From Pleurotus ostreatus/Saccharomyces cerevisiae fusant (lineage: Eukaryota > Opisthokonta): a DNA stretch of 24,586 nt. The notes beneath the pieces were generated by a model. That model had not been told where the DNA came from. It made no database searches and was given only the letters and a program-made list of their open reading frames with translations. This document shows, piece after piece, positions 1 to 9,625 of the stretch. Made by a program: the position numbers and the translations under genes. The number at the start of each line of letters is the position of its first letter. Position 1 is the stretch's first letter. The DNA lies in NCBI GenBank assembly GCA_024196135.1, contig JAMQCK010000407.1:1-24586 (forward strand), given 5' to 3'.

Positions 1-333
1 GAGGCGCTACTCATTGTGCCGCAGCCACTGGGGCGCTGGTCACAGCTCACCGGGGCTCATAACCTGTTGAGCATGCGGGGAAGCGCGCCTAGCAGCTTAC
101 CTGGTGGTAAGGAGCTTGATATGAGGCAAGCGCAGAGGTAGGTAAAGACCTGTTATTCTGGAGGGCAGAGAGGGCCTCCTTATATATGTACAGGATGGTA
201 GGTAGCATGTGATAATGCAGTGGACGTGTAAACAATAAACATATGATGTCGTAGTGTGTGTCCACGTGTGTCCATGTGTCCGTCATGTGATACGTGAGTC
301 ATAACATGTGACAGGCCAGATGTCCAACAAGGC
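1..333. other. Left flank of element E, no gene seen
   Basis: No convincing coding region is visible. It holds a splice-donor-like site on the minus strand (CACCAG then GTAAGCTGC near 92-104) and a GT-rich run of short imperfect repeats (gtgtgtccac, gtgtgtccat, gtgtccgtca) at about 255-287. It is the DNA into which element E appears to have inserted. Confidence 0.5.
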
Positions 334-544
334 CAGCTGATGCTGTGCAGGCATATACAATATGACCCGGAGATCTCCCACGAGCACTTTGCAATATGCA
401 CGGGAGACCTCCGGGGGAATTGACCGGTAAGTCGCCGGCCCTCCCGCTGCTCGTAGGCCAGTCCGGCTTGGGGGGCAGGGGTCGCCGGCTCAGGCTTGAC
501 TGGGATATGAGCGTGGCGTGGCTCGGAAACGCGCGGGGCGTGGC
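334..544 (+). repeat. Left terminal inverted repeat of E, first part
   Basis: It matches the reverse complement of the right end of E through the sequence equivalent to GAGATCTCC-(C/T)ACGAGCACTTTG and GGAGACCTCC. The arm is cut at 544-551 by A1 and resumes at 3823, where a GAAAATTATATACAG-type AT-rich stretch corresponds to the AT-rich stretch of the right arm at about 6655-6715. Confidence 0.75.
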
Positions 545-551
545 CTGCAGC
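545..551. repeat. Target-site duplication of A1, left copy
   Basis: CTGCAGC immediately precedes the A1 terminus CACCTGTGGCC. The identical heptamer follows the right terminus at 3816-3822. Confidence 0.7.
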
Positions 552-945
552 CACCTGTGGCCGTAGGTCATTTGGAAAAGACCTCGGCAATTGTCTGCCG
601 GCCTATTGCAAAAGACGCGAGGCGCTTCTCGGCACTGCCACAGCCCCCGGCCAGGTCGCCGGGATCCCGCCGGCTCGCGCCCGATGCGGTAGGCGACCCC
701 CCGGACTCACCGGTCGGGGTCGCCCGCCGCACGCGATGCGCGTCGCGCGCTCCGCTCCGCGCTCGGGATTGATGCGCGCGCTGCGGCTCTTGATGCGCCG
801 CTCGCGCGCGCTGCGGTGGCTGTGCCTCGACGCGCCGACTTCGCGACACGTGCCGCTGCTGCCTTCGTCTGTGCTCATCCGCGCTCGTGAGGTAAAAAAA
901 GTGGATTGTATATGTACAAAAAGTACAATATATGTAGAACAAAAG
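552..945 (+). repeat. A-type terminal inverted repeat, left arm of A1
   Basis: An outer hairpin zone (TTTGGAAAAGACC, then GGCAATTGTCTGCC, then TTGCAAAAGAC) is followed by GC-rich DNA and an AT-rich stretch (895-940). The same order occurs at 7974, at 13225 and, inverted, at 3815, 14181, 17081 and 17460, defining a multi-copy arm family. Confidence 0.8.
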
Positions 946-983
946 TGGGAATGGGGGAGGGACGGGAGGAATGGCTAGAAAAG

Positions 984-1007
984 CGCCGGCGAGGATCTTC
1001 GCCGGCG
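984..1007. repeat. Inner palindrome in left arm of A1
   Basis: The stem CGCCGGCGA / TTCGCCGGCG closes over a few bases. It lies just inside the AT-rich part of the arm, where other arms carry GCGAAAATTTTCGC-type palindromes. Confidence 0.7.
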
Positions 1008-1413
1008 TGATACACGTCGAGCATCCTGCGCTGGAGGTAGCAGGCAGATGCATGATGTGCTGGGGAAGGGGAGAGAGAAAGAGGGTTCTCGCAGGCAGCC
1101 GCGGCTACCTGCGAGCCTCTCGCGCTCGTTGCTATGGGGTGGTTGCTAGGGTGGGAGGGGGGAGGGGGGATGCTAGGGCCCAACTTGCCGAGTGCGCGCT
1201 TGTTGCTGTCGTATGTGATATGTCGATCAAGAGAGGCGGTGGGGGCGGCGATGATGATGAAGGGGGTCGTCCAAAGGGCTATCGGTGGTGGGGAGAGGAC
1301 GGCGGCGCGCGTGTGACAGGTCGCGCTGTCACACGATGGCGCGTCTGTCGATGCGCGTCTGCCTAGGCGGCTGTACGCGCCCGAGCCAATGCTCGGCATC
1401 CCGCCACCTCGCC

Positions 1414-1504
1414 CAGGCCGCGAAGGCCTGGGAACGTCGATTTGCGCGCCCCGCACCGAGCCCAGCACCGCGAATTCGCCAGTGCGGTGGGTACTCGAAC
1501 GGGC
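1414..1504. repeat. B repeat, copy 1
   Basis: A block of about 90 bp with CCAGGCCGCGAAGGCCTGG, then CACCGCGAATTCGCCAGTGC and GGTACTCGAACGGG. Diverged copies lie at 8941-9001 and 14243-14334, always between an arm palindrome and an outward intron-like module. Confidence 0.7.
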
Positions 1505-1642
1505 TGTGCTTAGCACGGGGCGCGCATCTCGACGAAGAAAGGGGCAAGCGGGAGGGAAGGGGAGAGGGGGTTCGGATCGCGTTGGGCGCGTATTGACAGC
1601 GGAAAGTCCGCCCACGGTGCAGGATGCACGGTGGGGGATGTT

Positions 1643-1715
1643 CTGGGAAAAGATTGGAAAAGAAGGATTGTAAGGATGTTAGTTGAATTTCAGGACACAG
1701 GGTACAGAGACGCAC
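1643..1715 (-). other. Intron-like segment in left arm of A1
   Basis: On the minus strand it has an AAG|GTGCGT donor, a CAACTAACATCC branch-like site, a pyrimidine-rich tail and a TTTTCCCAG acceptor, 73 bp in all. An ATG lies upstream (1819-1817), but that frame meets TAA before the donor. This is a complete, canonical-looking fungal intron inside an otherwise non-coding repeat. Confidence 0.6.
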
Positions 1716-1852
1716 CTTGGATACTTCCTGAACGCCGTCTCTTGCGCTTGGGCTGCCCTCCACGCGTGTTATCGCACGTCGCGCGCGTCGATGTCGGGGC
1801 TGCTAGGCGCGGTCGGCATGGTTGAAGGTGCACGATCAAGGAAGTAGGCGCG

Positions 1853-1862
1853 TCACGTCATA
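1853..1862 (-). promoter_or_regulatory. TGACGT-like site at the edge of core C1
   Basis: The plus strand reads TCACGTCATA, giving overlapping TGACGTGA on the minus strand (a CRE/ATF-type half site). It lies about 140 bp upstream of the minus-strand intron donor at 1715. Comparable sites flank the cores of E (4921) and D (11615). Promoter function is inferred. Confidence 0.3.
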
Positions 1863-1869
1863 AGAGGGG

Positions 1870-2660
1870 GACGTAAAAAGGAAGAGATAGGCGAGGGAGG
1901 TGGCGAGGCGACTGGAGGGGCAGGGAAGTGGTGGTTGAGAGCAAGAAACGCGCGGCCGATCGTGTCGGAAGGCTGGGCCGGCATCTCGGGCCGATATCCG
2001 AGCATCGGCTTCGTCGATGTCGACGACCTCGGAATCCAACCGAGGGTGGATAGACAGTGCTTTGAGGTAAGATTAGCGTAGTATACATACTGATTAATGG
2101 TCCCACGAATTTTGGAAGGTTATGGATCTGTACAGCCCTCACAACTAGAGCTTCATTATCAGCTGGGTTTTATGAAGAATCAAGCAACTCCTCCTCGATG
2201 TTCCCATTAACCACCTTTTGGCGCATTCGCGGCTCAATTCCGCCTCGATCCTCTTCGGACAAAGTGCATCCTGTAGGGGCGGACGTACGCTAACTTGGCA
2301 CGTAAAGTCTCGAATATTTCTCGCACTAGATAGTATACAGTAGCAGAGATAGTACGAGATCTCGGTCAAATCTCGCATGTTCTCAGTATTCCTCGATGGT
2401 CTATGCACAAATGATGGACGAAACTTCCACTGCATATTCTGTACATGCCCCCCTTTCTATCTATGTACTTTTCCGGTACGCGAGCGCTGTTCCGCACGTT
2501 TCCGAGGCCAATTTCGACGCCGAGGACAGCTCTCGGACATCCGGACCGACTTCCGCGGGGTCCCGAGACACAAAATCGCGGCCCCGAATATCAAGACACC
2601 CGCCACCCGCAGTCCCCGCGCGCCCAAGCTGGCATATCCCCCTCCCTCGCCTTTTATTCG
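1870..2660 (+). repeat. Core C1, centre of A1
   Basis: A GA-rich start, a CAAGAAACGCGCGGCC landmark (1942-1957), an AT-rich middle (about 2060-2450), then GGCCCCGAATATC (2580-2592) and a CT-rich end. The two ends are inverted relatives of each other (GGTCCGA-CGTCCGA-type blocks). The same module occurs at the centre of E, D and A2. Confidence 0.7.
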
Positions 2661-2799
2661 CTCGTACATGCATTCACGACCGCTCCCCCACAATCTGCCC
2701 ACCCCCTCTCCCTCGGCATAAAGTTCGTGCTCATCACCCCGAGCAGTCTACCATCGGACCTACACGACGCGGCGGCGCCCTCGCGTCACGTAGAGGCAG

Positions 2800-2860
2800 G
2801 TATTCCGGTACGCCCCATTTCCCTCCGAGAAGATCATGATTTCTTATTATTATATTCCAG
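2800..2860 (+). other. Intron-like segment in right arm of A1
   Basis: A GGCAG|GTATTC donor and a TTATTATATTCCAG acceptor on the plus strand, 61 bp. It points outward from core C1, mirroring the minus-strand intron of the left arm. The donor differs from the GTGCGT used in other arms. Confidence 0.4.
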
Positions 2861-3373
2861 TGCGATAGTGCGAGCACACCGTCGCAATCGAGGTCGCGGG
2901 GCCGTGATCGGTGACGACCCCTTGCCTCCCACCGCCACCAGCACCACCGCGGTCTCCCTCATTCCCTACCCCATCGTCTTCAAAAGCGATGAAGAACTCT
3001 GCCTCCACCTCTACGCACTCACGGGCGACGCGCATAAACACGCGTTCTGTCGATTTTACCGCCTCGCCACCATGCCCGATCATCCGCCCAGCGACGACGT
3101 CGAGGCCAGCGACGCGCAGGCTCAACAGCCCCCTCTCCAACCCCTCTTCCCCTCATGCCGCTGTACACGACGCCGCCTAGGCGACGGGCGAGTACGCGAC
3201 CTCGCGCGCTCGGCAGGCGGCACCCTTTCCTCCTCTCCCTTCCCCGATCGCGCCGACCACGCAGCGGCAGCCAGCCAGCTTGCGGGCCGGCTGCAACGTG
3301 CCTTACACGCGCTCTCCCTCCCTTCCTCTTGCGCATGCCCGCGGCTACCCCTCACTGCACGTCTGCTCGCGCC

Positions 3374-3389
3374 GCCGAAAATTTTCGGC
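3374..3389. repeat. Perfect 16-bp palindrome in right arm of A1
   Basis: GCCGAAAATTTTCGGC, self-complementary throughout. Relatives are GCGAAAATTTTCGC at 13762-13775 and CGAAAATTTTCG at 16655-16666, each beside the AT-rich part of an A-type arm. Confidence 0.75.
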
Positions 3390-3449
3390 AGCGCTTGCTT
3401 TACATTTTCCCCCAAAGCAACGACTTCTCTCCTCCATCTTGTGTCCCCA

Positions 3450-3815
3450 TGTGTTTTCCTACATATCTAATATATATATTTCACTATCTACGCACTTGCG
3501 AGGGGCGGCGGCGGCGGCGGCTGCACGTGTCGCGACGTTGCCGCGCGGACTGCACAGCCACGCACTGACGCGCAGAGGGCGGCGCATCAAAATGCTGCCC
3601 GCGCATCAATTCCGACGAGCGCGACGCGCGTCGCGTGCGGCGGGCGACCCCGACCGGTGATCCCGGGGGGTCACCTACTACATCGAGCGCGAGCCGGCGG
3701 GTCCCCGGCGACCTGGCCGGGGCCTGTGGCAGTGCCGATAAAGGCTTCGCATCTTTTGCAATTGACTCGCAGACAATTGTCGGGGTCTTTTGTAAATGTC
3801 TTACGGCCACAGCTG
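3450..3815 (-). repeat. A-type terminal inverted repeat, right arm of A1
   Basis: Inverted copy of 552-945. It has an AT-rich stretch (about 3460-3485), then the GC-rich part, then GACAATTGTCGGGGTCTTTTG near the end. It also shares the GTGCGGCGGGCGACCCCGA block of the left arm, in reverse. Confidence 0.8.
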
Positions 3816-3822
3816 CTGCAGC
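3816..3822. repeat. Target-site duplication of A1, right copy
   Basis: CTGCAGC directly follows the right end GGCCACAGCTG of A1 and equals 545-551, as expected of a cut-and-paste insertion duplicating 7 bp. Confidence 0.7.
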
Positions 3823-4748
3823 GCCTCGTGCCCTCGCGCGTCCGGCCTCTTGCCCGACACGTGTCCGTCGCGCTGTGCGCGTGATGACGTCGCGTCATTG
3901 TCGTCACCGTCGTGATGCGCCGCGGTCGCCGCCGCACGCGGCGCTGGCGACGTCGTTATCGCACATTCGAAAAGTTGAGGAAAATTATATACAGAAACGG
4001 TTTATACACGTGTAATGAAAAAGTTGTTTGGTAAAGGAGGGAGGGGAAAGGAGGGGGAAGGGGGAAGGGACCGCGCGCGGGTGGCGACATTTTTCGGCCC
4101 ATCGCAAACAACGGCCTGACGAAGGGGGAGTGGTGTCCAGGCGCGACGGCGGCCTGCGCGTTCCCGTGTATGCGCGCGCAACCTCTTCTCCCCAAAGTGG
4201 GGTCAGAACCGCGCTGCACGCTCCCACTCAGCCGTCGTGATTGGACGCGCTCAGCAAACCGAGCGCGCCATTGACCACCGCGCTTCAGTGCGCACGCGCC
4301 TCGTAGCGCGTTCGGCTCGCAGTGCGAGACGACACGACGCGCGCATGTAGTGTAGGCAGAGGGAGCCGGGAGGGGGAGGGGGGCGGCGACCTTGTGGGCG
4401 GCTTGATCGGGGTCGTTGGCAACATCTTGGGCCGCATGCACGGTGTGTCTTCTGCTGGTCGTGTGCAATGCAGAGAGCGAAAATAAGGGAAGGAGGGGGG
4501 GTTGCAGTGAGGGGGTTGCAGTGAGGGGGTTGCGGCGAGGGGGACGGCGACGTGGGCGAGGGGGAACGCGCCCGCGTCGCTGATCGCTTTCTTGTTTGCT
4601 CTTGTTTTGCTCTTGATCGCGCGCGTCCACGAAGGCGGGCGTCAGTGGGGGCTACTAAGGGGGATCCTCCGTGTCTCACTGCGGCGGAGGTGGCAGCGGA
4701 TGATCCCCCTTCGCGTTCCCCGACGACGCGCGTCTTTGAGGACGCGTG

Positions 4749-4816
4749 CTCGACGAAATAGAAATGAAAAACAATAAATCAGTAACATAATGTGGCGGGG
4801 CGCGTAGCAGACGCAC
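4749..4816 (-). other. Intron-like segment in left arm of E
   Basis: On the minus strand it has a TTCAG|GTGCGT donor, a TTACTGATTT branch-like site and a TTCGTCGAG acceptor, 68 bp. An ATG at 4877-4875 precedes it, but a TGA follows two codons later, so no intact exon is seen. Confidence 0.45.
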
Positions 4817-4920
4817 CTGAACGCCCCCATGTCCTCATGTCTCATTCCCTTGGCAGCAGACGACGCGGTCAAGCCATCTTCGATGCGCGATGGTGGTTAG
4901 AAGCAAGAGGTGGCGCGAGG

Positions 4921-4934
4921 GACGTCACGTCACA
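4921..4934 (-). promoter_or_regulatory. Double TGACGT-like site beside core C2
   Basis: GACGTCACGTCACA on the plus strand carries two overlapping TGACGT/GACGTCA sites, 105 bp upstream of the outward intron donor at 4816. Function is inferred from position only. Confidence 0.3.
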
Positions 4935-4959
4935 CTCGCGTCGCATCACAGCGTGCCCG

Positions 4960-5625
4960 TGAGAAAGGGAGGGTAATAAGTCGATATCGCGGGACTTCGG
5001 CGTTGAATAAAACAGTGATTCATAACCTATACACCTGATAGTCTCAGGATCTGGATTGAGATGGGTTCTCAGACGGTGGGAATGTATTAAAATCGCTTGA
5101 GGTCAGCCAATAGGCTTCATACAGTACATATTCCTGGATACAATGCTATGTGCGCTTATGAGAACCTCTGTAAATACAAGGTACAATAGTATAGATCTCC
5201 CCCTACATGCTCCACTTTGTTTCATACAAATCCGACGAATTTTGAGGTGGGGGGCACAGAAACGATGTCGGAAGAAGGGCAATGTTCATGGGTTTCTGCT
5301 CGTTCTCGTGCAGTTTCAAGGCAAGTTGCAGGTTCGACACCTTCCCATAATCAGAATCTCACCAAAATTTCAGAATCTATCTATGCATACAAATGGTACA
5401 TATTCCGAGATTTATAGAGCATATGAGCCCCCTCGGCATGATTCCGAGGCCATCGACCCCGACGACGACCGCGCTCGGATGCCGGACCAACAGGCCGGAC
5501 CGGTCATCCAACGCGCGCAATCAGCGCATTTCTTGACTTCCGACCACTACCATGCCGCCACCGTCGCCCTTCCCACCTCCTCTCCCCTTCCCCCATTCCC
5601 TCCTTCACTAATCACGTCGCTGAGG
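4960..5625 (-). repeat. Core C2, centre of E
   Basis: Inverted relative of C3. ATTCTGAAATTTTGGTGAG on the minus strand (5376-5358) matches ATTCTGAAAGTTTGGTAAG at 10996-11014, and a GGAATCATGCCGAGGG block matches the one at 10928. AT-rich in the middle, CT-rich at the right end. No reading frame looks coding. Confidence 0.7.
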
Positions 5626-5667
5626 CCGAGAAAAGTCTGCCCCCGCGGCAATCGCGTTGCACAAGAC

Positions 5668-5919
5668 ATGGCCAACCTCCGGATGACAACCAATGCCCCG
5701 GCGTGTGAGGAGGAGGAGTGCGGGTGCGTGAATGCGCCACGCGTTCATGATTCTCACTAATTACCTCACGACTTGACGAGCGGAGGGGAGCCGGGCGCGC
5801 GCGCGGGCGGCGCGGCGGCGCGAAAACGGGGGCTGAACAAGGCCCTTCCCCGGCGCTCTCGCCCTCAGACGACGTCTGAGGGCGCAGTGAGCTCGCCTAG
5901 GACGCGCAATGCGTCTTAG
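5668..5919 (+). CDS. Possible small spliced ORF in right arm of E
   Basis: An ATG at 5668 opens an exon (5668-5723; MANLRMTTNAPACEEEEC) that ends at a GTGCGT donor. Joining at the 5780/5781 acceptor keeps the frame open to a TAG at 5917-5919, giving 64 residues. The second exon is Arg/Ala/Gly-rich and unremarkable, and open frames are cheap in such GC-rich DNA. Support comes from position: other arms have an ATG and a GTGCGT donor at similar places (14617/14525 minus, 11694/11757 plus), though most of those frames are broken. It could equally be a spliced non-coding RNA or chance. No homology is recognised. Confidence 0.2.
5724..5780 (+). other. Intron-like segment in right arm of E
   Basis: A GTGCGTGAATGC donor, a CTCACTAATTAC branch-like site and a CTTGACGAG acceptor, 57 bp on the plus strand. 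It is the outward mirror of the minus-strand intron at 4749-4816. Its donor resembles that of the D left arm (GTGCGTGAACCTGC at 10645, minus). Confidence 0.5.
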
Positions 5920-6649
5920 GCGACTCGCATATGGCTCGAGTACCAACCCCCACCCCCTACGCGTCGCTTGACGTGTTTTTGCTGCCCCCACCCTCCCCTC
6001 CCCCTTTCCCCCGTCCCTCGCGAGCTGCGTCTCGCTGGAGACGTGCGGATGCTGCTGAGGCTGCCATTGGCATGTCGAGCGCACGGCTCGGCTGCCTTCG
6101 GCGAGGCCAGCGCACCCCATCTGTGCCTCTCTAGGCGCGTCGGGGGCGCAGGGGGCGTGCATGGTGAGGGATACGCGCGTGCATATCGCCGCGCGATTCG
6201 GGGGATACGCGAGGGAGGGCGAATGCGCGAGGAAAGGGGCGCGCAAAAGAAGCGGCCGAGCAAGGGAAGAGGCGCGCGAGGGATGTGGATGCGCGAGCAG
6301 GGGTAAAGCCGAGCGCGTGCGAGAAAATCGCTCGCCGTGCTATAACCCCCGCCCTACATCGCACATACCCCATTCCCCTGTGGGCTCGAGCGCAATCGCG
6401 CGCGTGCTACGGGAGCGCGAGCGCAATGCGCGAACCACGCGCACTGCGTCCCGCGCGCTTTCAGGCGCGTGCCACCCCTTCACAGGGGAACCCCCATATC
6501 CCCTGTCAAGTGATCGCTTGATGGGGAGGCATTGTGTTTCTCCCGCAACGATCCCGCCCCCGCCGCGTACTACCCCACCCCCCCCCACTCCTCATCCCCC
6601 CTCACGCGTCGTGGGCGTGCTCAGCGCATGCGCTGGGTGCCTCGCGACG

Positions 6650-7063
6650 TGTAGTATCATATACTATATATATATATATAAGTACATATACAATTATTTT
6701 CACCATCTCTATATGAGCCAGAGCGATCCTCGACGCGCGCGCCACGTGCAGCAGCGAGCGCGACGACGCCGACGATGACGGCGATCGCCGGTAAGTGCAC
6801 GCGGCGCGGGGAGCGGGCCCGAGAAGCCGATGCGTGGCCCGCAAGCGAGCGCGGATGCGGCTTTGGCCGGCGAGTGCGCTCGTTTCGATCGCCCACTTGA
6901 GCCTCGTGTCCCGCGGAAGGATTCCCGGTGAGCCAGGCCGGCCCACGAGGCCTAGGAGGCCGGCGACTTACCGGTGACTTCCGCTGGAGGTCTCCTCTGA
7001 GTATTACAAAGTGCTCGTAGGAGATCTCCAACTCATATTATATTGTCTGCACAGCCAAAGGTG
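6650..7063 (-). repeat. Right terminal inverted repeat of E
   Basis: It runs from the AT-rich stretch (a TA dinucleotide run at 6663-6681) through GC-rich DNA to the terminus. The outermost 130 bp align with 334-460 in inverted orientation. The AT-rich part aligns with the continuation of the left arm at about 3966-4018. Confidence 0.72.
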
Positions 7064-7973
7064 ACCGAGCATCCGAGGCTCGCCGTCGTCGTGCCTCGCG
7101 TTCTCGCGAGCATGCGAATCAACGAATCAGAGCCCAAAAAAGCGTGGAATAGCAAGGGGAGGATAGTCTATTGGGGATTCTGGATTAAAACCAGGTGTTA
7201 TGTGCATAGAATTGATCAGGAATATACAATTTCGACTGAAGAGGAATGTTCAGAATCCACTCGTGCACAACATCGAGCATGGGCCATTCTGACACCCTAC
7301 AACCTGGCAGCCACAGTGCAACTCAAGGAATGTGTTTGGATATGACTATATACATGTTCTCGACTATCATTACGCACTGGAGCGCTCTGGATGAGCTAGA
7401 TTAAGCTTGAAAGTCTGGGAGGTGGCGAGTAATTGCAGATAGGAGTGAGTTTCTCCTAGCCATCGTATAAGGGGAGGGCAGGTCACTTCAGATAATAGCC
7501 ATATAAGTATAATGATACACATCGTACATATTTTCGAATCGATCGGCGCCCGCGATGGATGGCAATCGCTCCATGAGTCGCGTCAGACGCGCTCGAAATG
7601 GACGCGTCCGTGACGTAACGTAACACGACATGTCCCTCCTTTGCCGCCGTCCCTGCGTCGCCGCCCACCTTCATCGCTACCAACAACCGCAGAAACTGAT
7701 GCATTATGGATATAGGAAAGTATAGCACTCATGAAGGTGCGCTATATCTTCCCTAAGTCTCTGGATTTGCTCTAATTAATGTATAGTAGCAGATCCAACC
7801 CCCCTTGCCCTTCCCCCTTGTCCTCAAAACCCATCGTACCCTCCCTCCTCTTTCTTCTCATCTTTTCAAACTCTAAAATGTCGAAGAGTTCCTTTCCGCG
7901 TCCAACAACATCGATAACCACGTCAGAATCGCGCGTGAAGAGGTCCGGCCAAGAACAGCGGTGAACATGCGGG
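7064..7973. other. Spacer between E and A2, partial core-C-like DNA
   Basis: No gene is supported. On the minus strand, ATTCTGAACATTCCTCTTCAG and a CTATGCACATAAC landmark resemble the second half of core C4 (about 15208-15245). A TGACGTAACGTAAC site lies at 7611-7624. This suggests a diverged C core fragment, truncated or interrupted by E. The right part (7775-7960) is CT-rich and unassigned. Confidence 0.35.
7611..7624 (+). promoter_or_regulatory. TGACGT-like site in spacer
   Basis: TGACGTAACGTAAC, matching the class of sites that flank cores C1, C2 and C3. It supports reading 7064-7760 as a degenerate core. Regulatory activity is not shown. Confidence 0.25.
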
Positions 7974-8370
7974 CACCTGTGCAGGTAAGTCTTTTGCAAA
8001 AGACCACGACAATTGTCCGTGGGCCTATTGCAAAAGAGCCGAATGTGTTGTCGGCACAGCCACAGGCCCCGGCGAGCTTCCCGGGAAGCCTCCGGCTCGC
8101 GCCTGATGCGGTAGGCAACCCCCCGTTCACGCCGGTCGGGCGTATCCGCCGCACGCGACGCGCAACGCGCACCTTCCCGCTGGCGGCGGGATTGATGGCA
8201 GATGGCGGTTCTTGATGCGCCGCCTCCCGCGCTCGCACAGCCACACCAGAAAAATGGGTTGGCGGCGCCTCGCGCGCCGTCGCCGCCGCCGTCACTGCTG
8301 CCGTCCAATACAGTATGTATGATCCAGGTGCATAAATAATATGATATCTATATAATGAGAACAAAAAGCC
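7974..8370 (+). repeat. A-type terminal inverted repeat, left arm of A2
   Basis: The terminus CACCTGTGCAG|GTAAGTC reads like an ideal 5' splice site. It is followed by the palindrome CTTTTGCAAAAG, the hairpin CCACGACAATTGTCCGTGG and the GC-rich A block, then an AT-rich stretch (about 8325-8365) and a CGAAAAAATTTCG palindrome near 8374. Confidence 0.8.
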
Positions 8371-8940
8371 CACGAAAAAATTTCGCCGACGCGTTCCACG
8401 CCAAGCAGCCCTTCTAGGGGGGCAGGCACGAATGCAAGGACGTGTCATGATGGGGGGAAGGTGTGAATCGGGTCATTGGGTGCGCAAGCAGCGCCCGCGG
8501 CTATTCGTGGTTCAGACAACGCGGCGGCAGTGGCGAGGGGGAGGGGGAGGGGAAGGATGGCACGCGAGTAGAGAAAAGGGGTAGGGGATGGCCCCCGAGC
8601 TTCGTCCGCCCTTCCGCGTCAAAGGACGCGTCCGCGGCGGGTACGTAGCAATTTGGGGGAAGTCGGGAGGATATATACGCGAATCCGCGCGCTGCGAGAG
8701 CGCGCAGAAACGCGCACATTGCGAGACCGACGCGATACGTGTCGGACGTACGCGTCGCGAAAGACGTCGGTGCCGACTGCGTAGCTCGATCGAGGAAGGG
8801 GGAGGTGGAGGGGGCTTGCAGCTCTATGACCAGCGGCGCGGTCGCACAGCGGCTGTATGCTGCATGTCTGCGCGTTCGGGCCCCCGCGCGGCAGCCTCCC
8901 GTATCTACCGTAAGCCCCCATGCGTCCCTTCACGACGCAG

Positions 8941-9001
8941 ATTGCGCCCCGCGCCCAGCCCTGCACCGCGAATTCGCCAGTGCGGTGGGGACTCAAACGG
9001 G
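8941..9001. repeat. B repeat, copy 2
   Basis: GCACCGCGAATTCGCCAGTGC then GGGGACTCAAACGGG, matching 1465-1504 with few differences. It lies about 50 bp upstream of the tRNA-like segment. Confidence 0.7.
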
Positions 9002-9053
9002 CAAGGCGGGCACAGGGCACTGTTGACTGGTGATCAGCACCTCAGTAACTAAA

Positions 9054-9126
9054 GACCCGATATCTCAGTGGTTAGAGCGTCACCCCCGAGAGGTAGACGT
9101 CCTTGGTTCAAACCCAGGTCAGGTCA
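9054..9126 (+). tRNA. tRNA-like segment (pseudo-tRNA or SINE head)
   Basis: It folds as a 73-nt class I tRNA. The acceptor GACCCGA pairs with TCAGGTC with one C-A mismatch. A D arm surrounds AGTGGTTA, giving an A-box-like TATCTCAGTGG. The T arm CTTGG-TTCAAAC-CCAGG contains a good B box. The anticodon arm is weak (one C-A mismatch), and the loop CCCGAGA has C instead of the conserved U33. It would read CGA (Ser), yet the long variable arm of tRNA-Ser is missing. It is therefore more likely a tRNA-derived pseudogene or SINE promoter than a working tRNA. Confidence 0.45.
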
Positions 9127-9234
9127 CTTTTGTATCCCAACAGGCACAGGGCACATTGGAGGCGGAGAGGTCGGGAGGATGCAGAGGGTGGTCGGAGTCC
9201 CTCGGCGAGGGGACGCGCATTGCGTGTGGGGTGG

Positions 9235-9241
9235 TGCGAAG
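9235..9241. repeat. Target-site duplication of D, left copy
   Basis: TGCGAAG directly precedes D and is repeated at 12970-12976. If the preceding G is counted (9234 and 12969) the match is 8 bp. Confidence 0.8.
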
Positions 9242-9620
9242 CAGCTAATGCTGTAAGGCCGGTTTAAACCAAACCGATACTTGTCGTACCGCTGGTTGAA
9301 ACCATACGACAACCTTGTCGGGCCCGGCAAATCCCGAAGACCAGCGCCGCTCAGCAAGCCGGACGGCGTGATCGCTGCCTTATGCGGCGCCGTGGCCGTG
9401 ATGCGCGCCTCGCGACATCGGGCGCATCACGCGCGCCTTTGATCGCGCGTCGGGAGCACCACGTGCCCGCCCTCGCCGGGTCGACGCGCGGCGCGTGCGC
9501 GCGCCGTCACTCATCCGTGCCCTATACTACGAGAAAAAGACAATATAATAATGTATATATTATATCTACATACTGTGGGGGGGGACGAGAGGGGTTGGGA
9601 AGAGAAACATATTAAAAAGG
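9242..9620 (+). repeat. D-type terminal inverted repeat, left arm
   Basis: It has the terminal palindrome GGTTTAAACC, a hairpin with stem GTCGTA/TACGAC enclosing GGTTGAAACC, the palindromic TCGGGCCCGG, a GC-rich block with TTATGCGGCGCCG (related to the A block), and then AT-rich DNA at about 9540-9575. Confidence 0.82.
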
Positions 9621-9625
9621 GGGAA

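Larger units (their letters stand above)
552..3815. mobile_element. Element A1: 3.26-kb long-TIR element nested in E
   Basis: The left end CACCTGTGGCCGTAGG and the reverse complement of the right end CAGCTGTGGCCGTAAG open inverted arms that share further landmarks: CAATTGTCTGC, TTGCAAAAGA(C/T)GCGA and CGGCACTGCCACAG. A perfect 7-bp duplication flanks it. Its midpoint (2183) falls in core C1, so the arms mirror each other around the core. Long open frames inside it (for example 2445-3470) overlap in several frames and reflect GC richness, not genes. No transposase is present. The left and right arms resemble each other in details not shared with other A-type copies, which supports pairing these two ends. 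Confidence 0.8.
334..7063. mobile_element. Element E: long-TIR foldback element, interrupted by A1
   Basis: The left end (334-350, CAGCTGATGCTGTGCAG) and the reverse complement of the right end (CACCTTTGGCTGTGCAG, ending at 7063) match and continue into inverted arms of more than 200 bp, sharing for example an ACCGGTAAGTCGCCGGC-type stretch near 422-440 and 6959-6976. Removing the nested A1 and one target duplication leaves about 3459 bp. The midpoint then falls near 5335, inside core C2, so the element is a quasi-palindrome. The flanks ACAAGGC (327-333) and ACCGAGC (7064-7070) agree at only 4 of 7 positions, so any target duplication is decayed or absent. No transposase is visible. It looks non-autonomous; its superfamily is unknown. 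Confidence 0.72.

Noticed and set aside
1485..1504. GTACTCGAACGGG in B repeats as a reversed tRNA B box
   Set aside because: The reverse complement CCCGTTCGAGTACC resembles a B box only partly, and no A box or cloverleaf is present at any of the three copies.
875..3470. Long open frames on both strands in A1 (246 to 341 codons)
   Set aside because: They overlap in several frames, are Pro/Arg/Ala/Ser-rich, start inside repeats and track GC richness. None is preserved between element copies.
6663..6681. TA dinucleotide run as a promoter or origin
   Set aside because: It is the AT-rich part of the E arm, matched by similar AT stretches in every arm. There is no independent sign of function.
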